Positions 1-9,010 are shown, counted from the stretch's first letter. The stretch is 64,000 bases of DNA from an uncultured Gemmata sp. (GCA_937924775.1 CALDUT010000018.1:153302-217301); one strand, 5' to 3'. Notes: generated from the sequence alone by a model not told the origin. A program made the numbers and translations.

Positions 1-972
1 CGTTTTGTGCCCCTGGCGCGGACACGGGCGTGGTGCTGGCAGCAAGGAGCCATGCTGCAATGGCTCGGCAGCGCTGCCGATCGCGAAATCCTCTTCAATT
101 CCCTCACCGATGACGAACCCACGGCGACCATCTTGGATGTTCACACGCACAAAACCCGCACGCTGCCGCGGCCGATCTACGCTCTGTCCGCCGATGGCCG
201 CCAGGCGGTCACGCTCGACTTTGCCCGGCTGCACCGGCTCCGCCCCGGCTACGGTTACGCCAGCTACCAGGAATGCTTCGCCGACGAGCCTGCGCCCGAA
301 AAACTCGGCATCTGGTGGATGGATATGAAAACCGGTAAAAATGAGCTGGTGGTCAATTTGAAGCAACTCGCTGCGTTGCAACCTGACCAGCGCTTCCGCA
401 ACGCCCACCATTGGGTGAATCATCTGCAATTCAACCCCAGCGGTACTCGCTTCGTCTTTCTCCATCGTTGGAAACAACCTGGTGTCAACCGTTGGGACAC
501 CCGCATGCTCACCGCCCAACCTGATGGGAGGGATGTGCGCATCACCTTCGACGATGGCTTAGTATCCCACTTCGATTGGAAAGACGATCAGACGATTCTG
601 GCCTGGGCCCGCACGCGGAAAGACGGTGTACATTTTTACGAAGTCGATGTGCCGAGTGGGGCCACGAAAATCCTTGGTGCTGACGTGCTGACTGCTGACG
701 GGCACTGTTCGTACTCCCCCGATCGCCAGTGGATTCTCAACGACACCTACCCGGACAAAGAGCGCATGCAAACGCTGATGCTCTACAAAGTAGCCACAGG
801 TCGGCGGTACAACCTCAACCAGTTTTACTCGCCCAAGGAATACACCGGGCCGGTCCGCTGCGACTTGCATCCGCGTTGGAACCGCGACGGTACCGCGATC
901 TGTTTTGACGGCTGCCACGACCCGCAGCGGCAATTGTACGTGATGGATGTCCGCGACGTGGTGACCAGCTAG
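1..972 (+). CDS. TolB-like beta-propeller protein, 5' partial
   Basis: The frame is open from the first base, so the N-terminus probably lies outside the window; the GTG at base 7 need not be the start. The visible 320 residues show repeated strand-turn units of TolB/WD40-like propellers, with blade-type motifs such as FNPSGTRFVFLHRW, YSPDRQWILNDTYPD and HPRWNRDGTAICFDG. The overall look is that of the oligogalacturonate-lyase-like propeller proteins common in planctomycetes. The substrate is unknown and no catalytic assignment is made. Its stop codon overlaps the stop of the convergent DedA gene. Confidence 0.7.
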   Translation, partial: RFVPLARTRAWCWQQGAMLQWLGSAADREILFNSLTDDEPTATILDVHTHKTRTLPRPIYALSADGRQAVTLDFARLHRLRPGYGYASYQECFADEPAPEKLGIWWMDMKTGKNELVVNLKQLAALQPDQRFRNAHHWVNHLQFNPSGTRFVFLHRWKQPGVNRWDTRMLTAQPDGRDVRITFDDGLVSHFDWKDDQTILAWARTRKDGVHFYEVDVPSGATKILGADVLTADGHCSYSPDRQWILNDTYPDKERMQTLMLYKVATGRRYNLNQFYSPKEYTGPVRCDLHPRWNRDGTAICFDGCHDPQRQLYVMDVRDVVTS

Positions 973-1817
973 CTCCGGGGGGCAGGGGGGGGCAATTCCA
1001 GGGTCGCGGTCGCTGGTGGGCCTTCGACGGTGGTGGCTGGATCCCCGGCACCGGGGGTGGGGGCCAGGGGTGTGGGCAATACCGGCGTCACCAGGCGGGC
1101 CAGCCGCCGTTTCTGCTGCCAGTGCCGCCCGCCTTTCCAGACCATCGGCAGAATCGACAGGATCACCACGACCACCACGACTTTGTCGATATGTTTCGCC
1201 CAGGTGAAATCGGGTTGCCCCAGCAAGGATTGCATCGGCGGATCGGCCATCGGGATCAGATAGTAACCGAACAGCACCATACTGACGATCCAGCCGATAC
1301 CACCGAAGACGTTGTAAAAGAGAAAGGTGCAGTAATCCATCCGGGCCGCCCCGGCCACGACCGGAACGAAGGTCCGGACAATCGGCACGAAGCGGGCGAT
1401 GACGATCGTTTTGCCGCCGTGCCGTTCGTAGAAGGCTTTGGCTTTCTGAAGATAGGCCTGCTTGAAGAAGCGGCTATCGGGCCGTTTGAAGATCGCCGGC
1501 CCGGTTTTGTGGCCAATCCAATAACCGACCGTATCACCGATGATAGCCGCAGCGCACAGACAGATCAGGAACGGCCACAGGTTCCAAGCGCTCAGTTGCG
1601 CCACAATGCCCAGAACCACCAAGAGCGAATCGCCCGGCAGCAGAAACCCTACCAACAGGCCAGTTTCCGTGAAGACAATCGCCGTGACCGCGACCAATGC
1701 GGCCCAATATACGCCGGGTTGGTTGAGGGCGTTCTGGAACAGTTCCGGATGGCTCAGGTTGCGGGGATCGACCAGCGTCGCGATGATCGTTCCCACTTGG
1801 GAGAAAAATTCGTCCAT
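969..1817 (-). CDS. DedA family membrane protein
   Basis: A 282-residue polytopic inner-membrane protein of the DedA/SNARE-associated superfamily, proposed to act as a lipid scramblase or proton-driven transporter. Visible marks are the N-terminal amphipathic start MDEFFSQVG, the segment ETGLLVGFLLPGDSLL typical of the family, the GDTVGYWIGHKTG motif and the later RFVPIVRTFVPVVAG loop with conserved Arg and Pro. The start at 1817 is chosen because the protein then begins like other DedA proteins. An upstream ATG at 1904 would add 29 basic residues with no good Shine-Dalgarno. The C-terminus is Pro/Ala-rich. Confidence 0.88.
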   Translation of the reverse strand: MDEFFSQVGTIIATLVDPRNLSHPELFQNALNQPGVYWAALVAVTAIVFTETGLLVGFLLPGDSLLVVLGIVAQLSAWNLWPFLICLCAAAIIGDTVGYWIGHKTGPAIFKRPDSRFFKQAYLQKAKAFYERHGGKTIVIARFVPIVRTFVPVVAGAARMDYCTFLFYNVFGGIGWIVSMVLFGYYLIPMADPPMQSLLGQPDFTWAKHIDKVVVVVVILSILPMVWKGGRHWQQKRRLARLVTPVLPTPLAPTPGAGDPATTVEGPPATATLELPPPAPRS

Positions 1818-2060
1818 GGCGCGTGGCGTCCCCGAGGGTTTGTGGCCAGAGCCGAACGCGGGTGTGCGGGTTCTGTCGCCCTGGGCGCGGCGGGCTCGTT
1901 TCATCGTAGGCGTCGGGGCTTAAGACTTCAACGCCTTCCGCGGCCGCTACTCCGGGCCGGCGGTTGGGGAGTCGCTGCGGCGACCGAACCGCGAAGCCCC
2001 CGCGGTTCACTGAAGCTTACTGCACGACGCCAGCGGAGGAGAAGCCCAAGTGCGCAGGGA

Positions 2061-2516
2061 CTACTTCGCCTTGCGTCGGAGTAACTTCAGGACAACATTC
2101 CCCTCACCTTCGCCTTTGAAATCCCTGGGGCGTTCTCCGCCTTCACGGGCAAAGGCGATGGTCAATTCCGTACCCTCGTCGGTTTCTTTCACCTCATAAA
2201 TGCCAAGGATTTTGATTTCTTTGGCCCCATCACCCTTGGGTTGAATGGTGATGTGAGCTGGCTTTGGGGACGGATCGAGGATGAACACGGCGTCTTCAGA
2301 ACCATTGCGGTTTTTGATTTGCACGCGCATTTCCCCGTTTTGGATGACGAACGACTCGACTTCGTCGCGTTTTTTGTCTGGTTGGCCGTTGATCAGAATT
2401 TGAACAACCTCGTAACGGCCTTCGAGCTTCTTGGCGGCTTCCTGGGCCTCATCGGCCGCCCCGGCCATCCCCGGCGCGAGGGCGATCATCACAGTCGCAG
2501 CGACACGGCGAAACAT
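2061..2516 (-). CDS. TIGR03067 domain secreted protein (copy 1)
   Basis: A 151-residue protein with an N-terminal signal peptide (MFRRVAATVMIALAPGMAGA) followed by a single TIGR03067 domain. The family marks are the early LEGRYEVVQI segment, the PAHITIQPKGDG strand and the late IKILGIYEVK..LTIAF..RP..F pattern. The family is found mostly in planctomycetes and its function is unknown. It is the last of three tandem paralogues on this strand. The tail KLLRRKAK is basic like those of its neighbours. Confidence 0.85.
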   Translation of the reverse strand: MFRRVAATVMIALAPGMAGAADEAQEAAKKLEGRYEVVQILINGQPDKKRDEVESFVIQNGEMRVQIKNRNGSEDAVFILDPSPKPAHITIQPKGDGAKEIKILGIYEVKETDEGTELTIAFAREGGERPRDFKGEGEGNVVLKLLRRKAK

Positions 2517-2616
2517 TGGAACTCCTGGGGGATAGGGTCGATGGAACAGACACCGTCGGGGAACTGCGGCGCGGGCATCGGACGGGGGATCACGCCTCGC
2601 CTCCGGGGGGCCGCCA

Positions 2617-3078
2617 TCATTTCTCCGTTTTCTGCATCTGCAAGAGCATCACTTCATTATCCGATTTGAATTCTCTGGGGCGTTCGCCTTTTTCGCTGAA
2701 GGCGAGCGTCAGAATGTCCTTTTCGAGCTTGTAGATACCGGGGAAGGTTTTGCCCTTCTCGGGGCCATCCTGCGGCGTGAGGTCGATGGTGGAGGGTTTA
2801 GCATCCGGCGTAACCTGAATTTTTGCCACTTTTTTATCGTCGGGGCTAAAGGCGAGGGTGAATTCATCGCCGCGGATCACAATCGTCACGGTTTCGATAA
2901 GGGCTTTCTCCGCGGATTTGCCGTCGCGTTCGGCGTGGACGAGTTTATAAGTGCCTTCCAGTTCCTTGAGGCCTTTGTTGACTTTGTCGGCTTGTTTGTC
3001 CTTCTCGTCGGCCCCGCTGGAGGCGGCGAACACCGCGACGGCCAGCAGAAGAATGCCTCGCAGAGCAATACGAATCAT
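2617..3078 (-). CDS. TIGR03067 domain secreted protein (copy 2)
   Basis: A 153-residue paralogue of the flanking genes: signal peptide MIRIALRGILLLAVAVFAAS, then LEGTYKLVHAERDG, PSTIDLTPQDGPEKG and FPGIYKLEKDILTLAFSEKG, the TIGR03067 signature. The start at 3078 is preferred over 3111 because it places the signal peptide at the N-terminus. The role is unknown; the shared tandem arrangement suggests co-expressed periplasmic proteins. Confidence 0.85.
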   Translation of the reverse strand: MIRIALRGILLLAVAVFAASSGADEKDKQADKVNKGLKELEGTYKLVHAERDGKSAEKALIETVTIVIRGDEFTLAFSPDDKKVAKIQVTPDAKPSTIDLTPQDGPEKGKTFPGIYKLEKDILTLAFSEKGERPREFKSDNEVMLLQMQKTEK

Positions 3079-3151
3079 CGGTCGGCTCCCATCACGCAAA
3101 AGGAAGAGCACAGTCGCCCTGGTCCGGGGCCCGCAGCGACTGCCCCAACGG

Positions 3152-3613
3152 TTATTTCGCTTGTTTTTTGAGGCGGATGATCAGCACCTGATCGCTGGCT
3201 TCAAATTTTGTGGGCCGGTCTTTCTCCTGCCCCATCTCGGTGGCACAGATGGTGAGAATGTTGTCTTTGAACTCATAGATACCGTAGTTAGTTTCGGTGC
3301 GGCCATTTTTGGTGGAGCTGATCGTGATGTGGCGTGGATTTTTGCTGCTGTCGATGGTGAATTTCGCCGGGTCGTCCTTACCGGGGGTCACCGCGATGAT
3401 GGCGTTGCCCTGAATTTTGATCGTCCGTTCGCTGGCGTCGACATCTTTGAGCATATCTTCGGTGATTTTCAGTCCCTTGCCCTCCAGACCGATCAGCACA
3501 TAGGTGCCTTCCAACTCCTGCAGGGCTTTGTCGTTGGTTTTGTCATCGGCCAGGGCCCCCGCCTGCAAACCCAGCAGACCCACGGCGAGGGCTAAGATAG
3601 ACAGGAAACGCAT
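3152..3613 (-). CDS. TIGR03067 domain secreted protein (copy 3)
   Basis: A 153-residue protein, the first gene of the tandem set in the direction of transcription. Signal peptide MRFLSILALAVGLLGLQAGA is followed by LEGTYVLIGLEGKG, PRHITISSTKNG and YGIYEFKDNILTICA. A GGAGAG Shine-Dalgarno lies 4 bases upstream of the ATG at 3613, which decides this start over the one at 3673. Function unknown. Confidence 0.86.
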   Translation of the reverse strand: MRFLSILALAVGLLGLQAGALADDKTNDKALQELEGTYVLIGLEGKGLKITEDMLKDVDASERTIKIQGNAIIAVTPGKDDPAKFTIDSSKNPRHITISSTKNGRTETNYGIYEFKDNILTICATEMGQEKDRPTKFEASDQVLIIRLKKQAK

Positions 3614-3696
3614 GAGGTTCTCTCCGATGGTGGGAAAAATCGCTTGGCGGTCAGAATAGGATTTCTGAGCCATTTTGGGAGGCGCAAGTGTCTCCG

Positions 3697-4554
3697 CTAG
3701 CCGACGCGGGTGTGGCCGGCCAATTGATCCTTGATGAATTTAATACCTTTGAGATAAACTTCTTCCGGAGAACTGAACAGATCCCGCCAGATTTTCGTCG
3801 CGGCGGCCAAATCCGGCAAAGCCCGGCCGAAGGCTTCGATCGTCAGCCAACCATCATAGCCAACTTCAGCCAACGTGGTGAAGACGGTATCCCAATCGAC
3901 CTGCCCGGTACCAGGAACGCCGCGATCGTTCTCGCTGATATGAACGTGCACCAACAGGGGGGCCAGTGTGCGGATCGTGGCGGCTTGGTCTTTCTCCTCG
4001 ATGTGAGCGTGGAACGTATCGTACATGGCGCGGAAGTTCGGATGATCGACCATCTTCACCAATTCCACGGCCTGTGTCGCGGTGTTGATCAGATAACATT
4101 CGAAGCGGTTGAGGTATTCGATCGCCAAGGTCAGATTCGCCTGCTGGGCGAACTCGGCGGCTTGGCGCAACACCTCGGCAGAGCGTTTCTTTTCGTCCGC
4201 GCTCGGCGCGGTACCCGAAAACTCACCGATCGCCGAATGATACGGGCCGCAGAGGATTTCCGAACCCAGCGTATGGTTGATTTCCACTACGGTTTTCAGC
4301 CAATCGACGGCTTTTTGCCGAGTCGCCGCATCGGGGCTGATGGCGTTGGTAGCTTTGGTCAGGATGGTAACTGTTGTACATTTCAGGCCGTGGTTGTCGA
4401 GTTCGGCGCGAATGGGCTTGTAGTCGGCCGGTTGCCCGCCGAAGACCGGCAGTTCCACCCCATCGAACCCCGCGGCTTTGAGTTTGCCCAACAGCGGGAA
4501 GTGTTCCGCAGTCACACCGCCGGTCCACAGCAACAAATTCATGCCAAGTTTCAT
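3697..4554 (-). CDS. D-tagatose/D-psicose 3-epimerase-type sugar isomerase
   Basis: A 285-residue TIM-barrel enzyme of the xylose-isomerase-like superfamily, predicted to epimerise ketohexoses or a related sugar. The metal ligands can be placed: Glu146 (AIEYLNRFE), Asp179 (MYDTFHAHIEE), His205 (HVHISENDRGVPG) and Glu240 (WLTIEAF). Their spacing (33, 26 and 35 residues) equals that of E152, D185, H211 and E246 in the Pseudomonas cichorii enzyme. The ORF remains open 516 bases further upstream, but the ATG at 4554 has a GAGGAGA Shine-Dalgarno and begins like family members (MKLGMNLLLW). The exact substrate cannot be told from sequence; planctomycetes carry many such paralogues. Confidence 0.87.
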   Translation of the reverse strand: MKLGMNLLLWTGGVTAEHFPLLGKLKAAGFDGVELPVFGGQPADYKPIRAELDNHGLKCTTVTILTKATNAISPDAATRQKAVDWLKTVVEINHTLGSEILCGPYHSAIGEFSGTAPSADEKKRSAEVLRQAAEFAQQANLTLAIEYLNRFECYLINTATQAVELVKMVDHPNFRAMYDTFHAHIEEKDQAATIRTLAPLLVHVHISENDRGVPGTGQVDWDTVFTTLAEVGYDGWLTIEAFGRALPDLAAATKIWRDLFSSPEEVYLKGIKFIKDQLAGHTRVG

Positions 4555-4850
4555 AAAACGTCTCCTCGAGGGGAAGTGCCGACGCGAGGCCCATTCTCGA
4601 CGCATCGTACCGTGGGGGAAACGCCGCGGCAAGAACGGCCTACGCGCCGGACCACCCAACCGGTTTTGTCGTAGCAACCGCCGCCGCGAAATGGTAGGCT
4701 GAGGCAGATAGGGCCTTACGCAGGCCGGCCAATGTTTCGCGGAACCCACCCCACACGGCCGAAATTCCGCGCGGCAAGGCCGGTCTTGACCGACACGCCG
4801 GAGCTGTGACCGGTTTCCCTCCGCCGAGAACCCCTGCCCCACCGCGGCGT

Positions 4851-4880
4851 TGTGGCGAATTCTGGCGAATTCTGGCGAAT
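4851..4880. repeat. three tandem 10-bp repeats
   Basis: Unit TCTGGCGAAT occurs at 4861-4870 and 4871-4880, and as TGTGGCGAAT (one mismatch) at 4851-4860. The next bases, AATGGC, keep part of the pattern. The 10-base period equals about one helical turn, as in iteron-like protein-binding arrays, but no replication protein gene is near. Confidence 0.55.
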
Positions 4881-5017
4881 AATGGCTCAATGCTATGTAT
4901 AATTTTGTATATTTTGTTACAATCCAGCCTGACCAGAAGTTGCACAGATTTCGGGAGAACGTGCAGAAATTCCTCAAAAAATGGCGGTTTTTGCTGGAAC
5001 ATTCTAACATTCGCTGA

Positions 5018-5033
5018 CGTTCCACGTGGAACA
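5018..5033. promoter_or_regulatory. parS: candidate parS centromere site
   Basis: The 16-mer CGTTCCACGTGGAACA contains a perfect 14-base palindrome (5019-5032) built on the CACGTG core. It differs at one base from the common bacterial ParB site variant TGTTCCACGTGGAACA. It lies in a gene-free region, as chromosomal parS sites can. ParA and ParB genes are not in this window. A bHLH-like or other CACGTG regulator site is a less likely alternative. Confidence 0.6.
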
Positions 5034-5121
5034 CTTGGCCAAAAGCGCCGTAGCCGTTCCCCCCGAACACGGGGTCGCCATCGTGGCCCCCACCGGCGTG
5101 GTCCCCACATGAGGTCCTGCG

Positions 5122-6531
5122 ATGCCTGCCAATCGTCTTGGTTGCGATGAATTTCGCGTCACCCTCCGCCGCCCCGACCGCCGCGCGTTCGTCACGGCGG
5201 GGGCCTTGGGGGCGCTATCACTGAGCGGGTTGCTCCGGGCCGAAGCCGCCAACACTTCGGCCCAGCGCGCCGGCGAACGGTCACGCCCTCAGGCCACTGG
5301 CGATCCGCGGTCGCGGGTCCGCAGTGTCATCCTGTTATGGATGCGCGGTGGCCCCAGCCATCACGACATGTGGGACCCCAAGCCAGAGGCTCCGGCAGAA
5401 ATCCGCGGTGAATTTGGTGTCAGGGCCACCACCGTGCCGGGGATTCAGTTGTCCGACATGCTGCCGCTGTCGGCCCGGATGATGGATAAATGGTCGATTG
5501 TCCGCAGTTTACACCATCACGATGCCGGGCACAGTGCTGCGGATCAAATCTGCTTCACCGGCTATAACCCCGGCCCCAATCCTGACGAGAACATCTACCC
5601 GTCGATCGGTTCGATTGTCTCCAAACAGCTCGGGCACCTGGCGCACACGGTGCCAGCGTATGTGATGATTCCGCGGATGGTGCCTGGCACTGGTAGCGCC
5701 TATTTGGGCGTCGCCCACAAACCGTTTGAAACCCAAGCCGACCCAGCCATCCCCGGCCCCTTCCAACTGCCGAATTTTCGGCTCGCCCACGGTGTGACTC
5801 TCGAGCAAGTGGCCGACCGCAAAACCTTGCTGAAGCAATTCGACCATCTGCGGCGGGAAATCGACGTGACCGGTCAAATGGACGCGGCCGATAAATTCCA
5901 ACAACGGGCCTGGGACATCCTCACCTCCCCTGCAGCTCGCGAGGCCTTCGACCTCGACAAAGAACCCGCCAAACTCCGCGAACGCTACGGCCTGATGCCC
6001 GCCTTCGACCCCCAAGCCGCCGATCGCTGCGGAGCCCCCAACTGGGCCCAGCGGATGCTCCTGGCCCGCCGCCTGGTGGAAGCGGGCGTGCGCCTGGTGA
6101 CCGTCGATCTCCGCTGGTGGGATACGCATGTGAAAGGTTTCGAGTCGCTCCGGTTGGGGTTTTTGCCCCGCTGGGATCGTGCGTTCACCGCGTTGTTGGA
6201 AGACCTCGACAATCGCGGTCTTTTAGAAACCACGCTGGTGCTGGCGTGGGGCGAGTTTGGCCGCACCCCAAGAGTGAACAAGGACGCGGGCCGCGACCAC
6301 TACCCGAACGTCTTCAGTGCGGCCATCGCCGGCGGCGCGGTGCAGGGCGGCCGTGTTGTCGGAGAATCCGACAGCCACGGGGCCTTCCCCAAATCGAACC
6401 CGAAGTCGCCACAAGACATGCTCGCCACACTCTACCAGCATCTGGGCATCAATACGGACGAACAGTACCTCAACAACGGCCGCCCCATCCCGGTGTTGCC
6501 CAGTGGCAAGCCGATCGAAGAGCTGTATTAA
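5122..6531 (+). CDS. DUF1501 domain protein with Tat-type leader
   Basis: A 469-residue protein of the DUF1501 family, distantly related to alkaline phosphatase/sulfatase folds and greatly expanded in planctomycetes; its reaction is unproven. The N-terminus has RRPDRRAFVTAGALGALSLS, a twin-arginine-like leader, which suggests folded export. Family motifs are SVILLWMRGGPSHHDMWDPK, WSIVRSLHHHDAGHSAADQ, LVLAWGEFGRTPRVNKDAGRDHYP and AIAGGAVQGGRVVGESDSHG. No paired DUF1549/DUF1553 cytochrome-type gene, its usual partner, is adjacent. The next gene lies 422 bases downstream. Confidence 0.9.
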   Translation: MPANRLGCDEFRVTLRRPDRRAFVTAGALGALSLSGLLRAEAANTSAQRAGERSRPQATGDPRSRVRSVILLWMRGGPSHHDMWDPKPEAPAEIRGEFGVRATTVPGIQLSDMLPLSARMMDKWSIVRSLHHHDAGHSAADQICFTGYNPGPNPDENIYPSIGSIVSKQLGHLAHTVPAYVMIPRMVPGTGSAYLGVAHKPFETQADPAIPGPFQLPNFRLAHGVTLEQVADRKTLLKQFDHLRREIDVTGQMDAADKFQQRAWDILTSPAAREAFDLDKEPAKLRERYGLMPAFDPQAADRCGAPNWAQRMLLARRLVEAGVRLVTVDLRWWDTHVKGFESLRLGFLPRWDRAFTALLEDLDNRGLLETTLVLAWGEFGRTPRVNKDAGRDHYPNVFSAAIAGGAVQGGRVVGESDSHGAFPKSNPKSPQDMLATLYQHLGINTDEQYLNNGRPIPVLPSGKPIEELY

Positions 6532-6953
6532 TTAACCATCCCGCCCATGGCCCGCGAAGCACCGGGGGCCTCCACGAACGGCTGGGTCGATTCTGACCGC
6601 GTGAGGCGGATTGAGTGGCTTCGTTGGTGGTCAACGATCCAGAATGGTCGCCCAAAGGTTATTTTCTTCGGCAGCATGCCACGATGCCGACGCGACAGTC
6701 GTTCTTGCTGTTGGTCCCAGGGGGGCCATGCGACAGCACCGCGGCCTTCTCCCGTAGCCTGGCGGCGATGGAACCCTGGGCCGTTTTTCCCCCTGAGAAA
6801 ATGGGGCCGTCTGGAACTATCGTTGGAGTGTGGGTGGTGGCGTTGGGGGATGGGGCGGACTGCGTGAAATCCGGCATCTTTTTCGTTTGCGCTTCTGTAT
6901 TCATACATTAGGTTCATTTCACACGCTTTGAGGGTAGCGTTGCGGAACCTCGC
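6532..6953. other. intergenic region, nothing recognised
   Basis: 422 bases between two plus-strand genes. Open frames in it do not resemble known proteins and lack good ribosome binding sites. The last 70 bases are AT-richer (around TATTCATACATT, 6898-6909) and may hold the promoter of the following gene. Confidence 0.5.
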
Positions 6954-8399
6954 ATGTTTCACGACGTATCCGCTGTGATTGCCAACAACTTTCCGGCTCT
7001 GCATTACGGCGTGGCCGCGGTCACGCTGGAAGGATTGCGGTTGGCGTTTGTTGTCGCCGGGTTTGGTGGTCCCAACCGACTGTTGGTCTGGTCGGGTGGG
7101 CAACTGCGGGATGTGGCTTCTCCGGAATTGGCCGATATGGAACGCCAGGCCATCGCTGTGGCCGCTGGCGATCTGGATGGGGATGGCCGCGAAGAAATCT
7201 ACATTCTCAATACCGATACCTTTGCCGGGCCCAAACGTTTCGCCGATCGACTCTTTCACCAGCATCCCAGCGGACTGTGGGAAGATTTCTTCGAACGGCC
7301 GGAAAACCACGCCGTTCGCAATCTGGCCGCGGGCCGCAGTGTGGCCGTGATCGACCGCCGCGGGGTGGGCCGCTATGGCTTCGTCGTCGCCAATTATGGC
7401 CGACCGATGCGCTTGTATGAGCTGGGCCCCGGCGGTGCCTTGGCCGATCTGGCCCCGGCACTGGGGTTGATGCACATTCCCGGTGGCCGCGGCGTGCTGG
7501 CGTTGCCAGTTTTTTCCCCCTATCCTGACATCTTCTGCGTCAACGAGCATGGCCCCAATCTCGCCTTCCAAAATCGCGGCGACGGAACATTTGTGGAAGT
7601 GGCCGACCAGCTTCGGCTGGCCGATCGTGACGAGCACGCCCGCGGTGTGACGGCCTTCGACGCCGGCGGTACCTTCGGCCTCGCCTGGGCCAACTGGGAC
7701 GGTCTGCACCGCCTGATGCTGCGCAACGAAGATGGCACCTGGAGCAACCACGCCACCCCCAGTTTCGCCCTGCCCTCCGCTGCACGTACGCTCATCGCCG
7801 CCGATTTCGATAACGACGGCCACGATGAATTGTTCCTCAACAACATCGGCGAACCCAACCGGCTGTTTCGCGTCGAAGTGCAGCCCGCGGCGGGGATAGC
7901 CGCATCGCCACAAGCCGGCGCCAGCGGCCCTCTGTCCTTTCCCTCTCCCACCCCTGGTTACGCAATTCAACTGCGGCTTTTGGACCCGGGTGATGCCCTC
8001 GATGCCCACGGTATGGGAACCGGGGCGGCCGTGGCCGACATCGACGGCGACGGCATCTTGGAATTGCTCGTCGCTCACGGCGAGCGCGCGCCGCAACCCT
8101 TGGCGTTGTTCAAGGCCCGCACCGCGTCGCCCCACTCCATGCGCGTGCGACCACTCACACGATTCGGGGCCCCGGCCCGCGGCGCGGTCGTGCAGGCCGA
8201 GTATGGCGGTCGGGTCCATATCAAAGGCATCTGTGCCGGCAGCGGGTATTTGTGTCAGATGGAACCGGTGGCCCACTTTGGCTTGGGCGATGGCGAGACA
8301 GTGGAACGCATCCACGTCACCTGGCCCGATGGCGCGGCCGTCACCCTGCTCAATCCTGGCAACCATCGCCTGATTACGGTTCCTTACCCCCGTGGCTGA
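6954..8399 (+). CDS. CRTAC1/ASPIC-UnbV family VCBS-repeat protein
   Basis: A 481-residue protein with FG-GAP/VCBS calcium-binding propeller repeats, visible as AAGDLDGDGREEIYILN, IAADFDNDGHDELFLNN and AVADIDGDGILELLVAHG. It ends with an ASPIC/UnbV-like segment (HIKGICAGSGYLCQMEP.AHFGLGDGETVERIHVTWPDG). No signal peptide is obvious at this start, unlike most relatives; the export route is unclear. Such proteins are usually extracellular or surface-bound. The Shine-Dalgarno is weak, so the true start is somewhat uncertain. Confidence 0.85.
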   Translation: MFHDVSAVIANNFPALHYGVAAVTLEGLRLAFVVAGFGGPNRLLVWSGGQLRDVASPELADMERQAIAVAAGDLDGDGREEIYILNTDTFAGPKRFADRLFHQHPSGLWEDFFERPENHAVRNLAAGRSVAVIDRRGVGRYGFVVANYGRPMRLYELGPGGALADLAPALGLMHIPGGRGVLALPVFSPYPDIFCVNEHGPNLAFQNRGDGTFVEVADQLRLADRDEHARGVTAFDAGGTFGLAWANWDGLHRLMLRNEDGTWSNHATPSFALPSAARTLIAADFDNDGHDELFLNNIGEPNRLFRVEVQPAAGIAASPQAGASGPLSFPSPTPGYAIQLRLLDPGDALDAHGMGTGAAVADIDGDGILELLVAHGERAPQPLALFKARTASPHSMRVRPLTRFGAPARGAVVQAEYGGRVHIKGICAGSGYLCQMEPVAHFGLGDGETVERIHVTWPDGAAVTLLNPGNHRLITVPYPRG

Positions 8400-8512
8400 A
8401 CGGATGGCCCGTGGGTTCAGACCTCGCCGGATCGGGTAAACACCACAACGTTATCCGCGTGCAGCCGCGGGCGGTTGCAGACAGAGACCACCAAGTCTGG
8501 TACCATGAGAAT

Positions 8513-9010
8513 ATGCTACCGACAACTTTTTCTGATCCGACCCCGGAATCCCTCGCGGCCGCGCTGGGCCGCATTCCCAGCGGTTTGTTCATTCTCACGG
8601 CCCGCCGCGGCGAAGTGGAAACGGGGATGCTGGCCAGCTGGGTGCAGCAATGCTCTTTCGACCCACCGTTGATCACCGTTGCGGTCAATAATCAACGCGG
8701 CCTGCTGGATTGGCTCACCACCGAATCCCCGTTTGTGGTCAACATCATCCCCGAAGGCGGGAAAGCACTGGTGGTGCATTTCGGTAAAGGTTTCGCTCTG
8801 GAGGAACCAGCTTTCACAGGGCTGGAGTTGCAACGCCTGGCCCACAGTCCGCCGATTCTCCAAGCCGCGCATGCGTATTTGCTGTGCCGCGTAGCGCAGC
8901 GTATTCCGGCGGGCGATCATACCCTGGTGATTGGACGTGTTGAAACCGGAGCGATCTTGCACGAGGGGCAACCCACGGTTCATATCCGCAAAAACGGGCT
9001 GGGCTATTGA
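8513..9010 (+). CDS. flavin reductase-like FMN-binding protein
   Basis: A 165-residue protein of the flavin-reductase (split-barrel FMN-binding) family. Motifs are the early IPSGLFILTARRGE, MLASWVQQCSFDPPLITVAVN (the FMN-phosphate region) and SPFVVNIIPEG. Members reduce FMN with NAD(P)H or act as FMN-carrying oxidoreductases. The ATG at 8513 is chosen because the conserved domain begins about 20 residues later; the frame stays open upstream but those residues look non-coding. It is followed 100 bases on by a molybdoenzyme gene in the same direction. Confidence 0.85.
   Translation: MLPTTFSDPTPESLAAALGRIPSGLFILTARRGEVETGMLASWVQQCSFDPPLITVAVNNQRGLLDWLTTESPFVVNIIPEGGKALVVHFGKGFALEEPAFTGLELQRLAHSPPILQAAHAYLLCRVAQRIPAGDHTLVIGRVETGAILHEGQPTVHIRKNGLGY

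Larger units (their letters stand above)
4555..5121. other. gene-free region with AT-rich segment, short repeats and parS-like site
   Basis: No convincing gene in 567 bases. The centre (about 4885-4995) is clearly AT-richer than the surroundings and includes a TATAAT hexamer at 4898-4903. Three 10-base direct repeats and a parS-like palindrome are listed separately. The region lies between a minus-strand gene and a plus-strand gene, so it must also hold both promoters. Confidence 0.6.

Noticed and set aside
6528..8366. 612-residue open frame opposite the CRTAC1-like gene
   Set aside because: Antisense shadow of a gene with clear calcium-repeat motifs.
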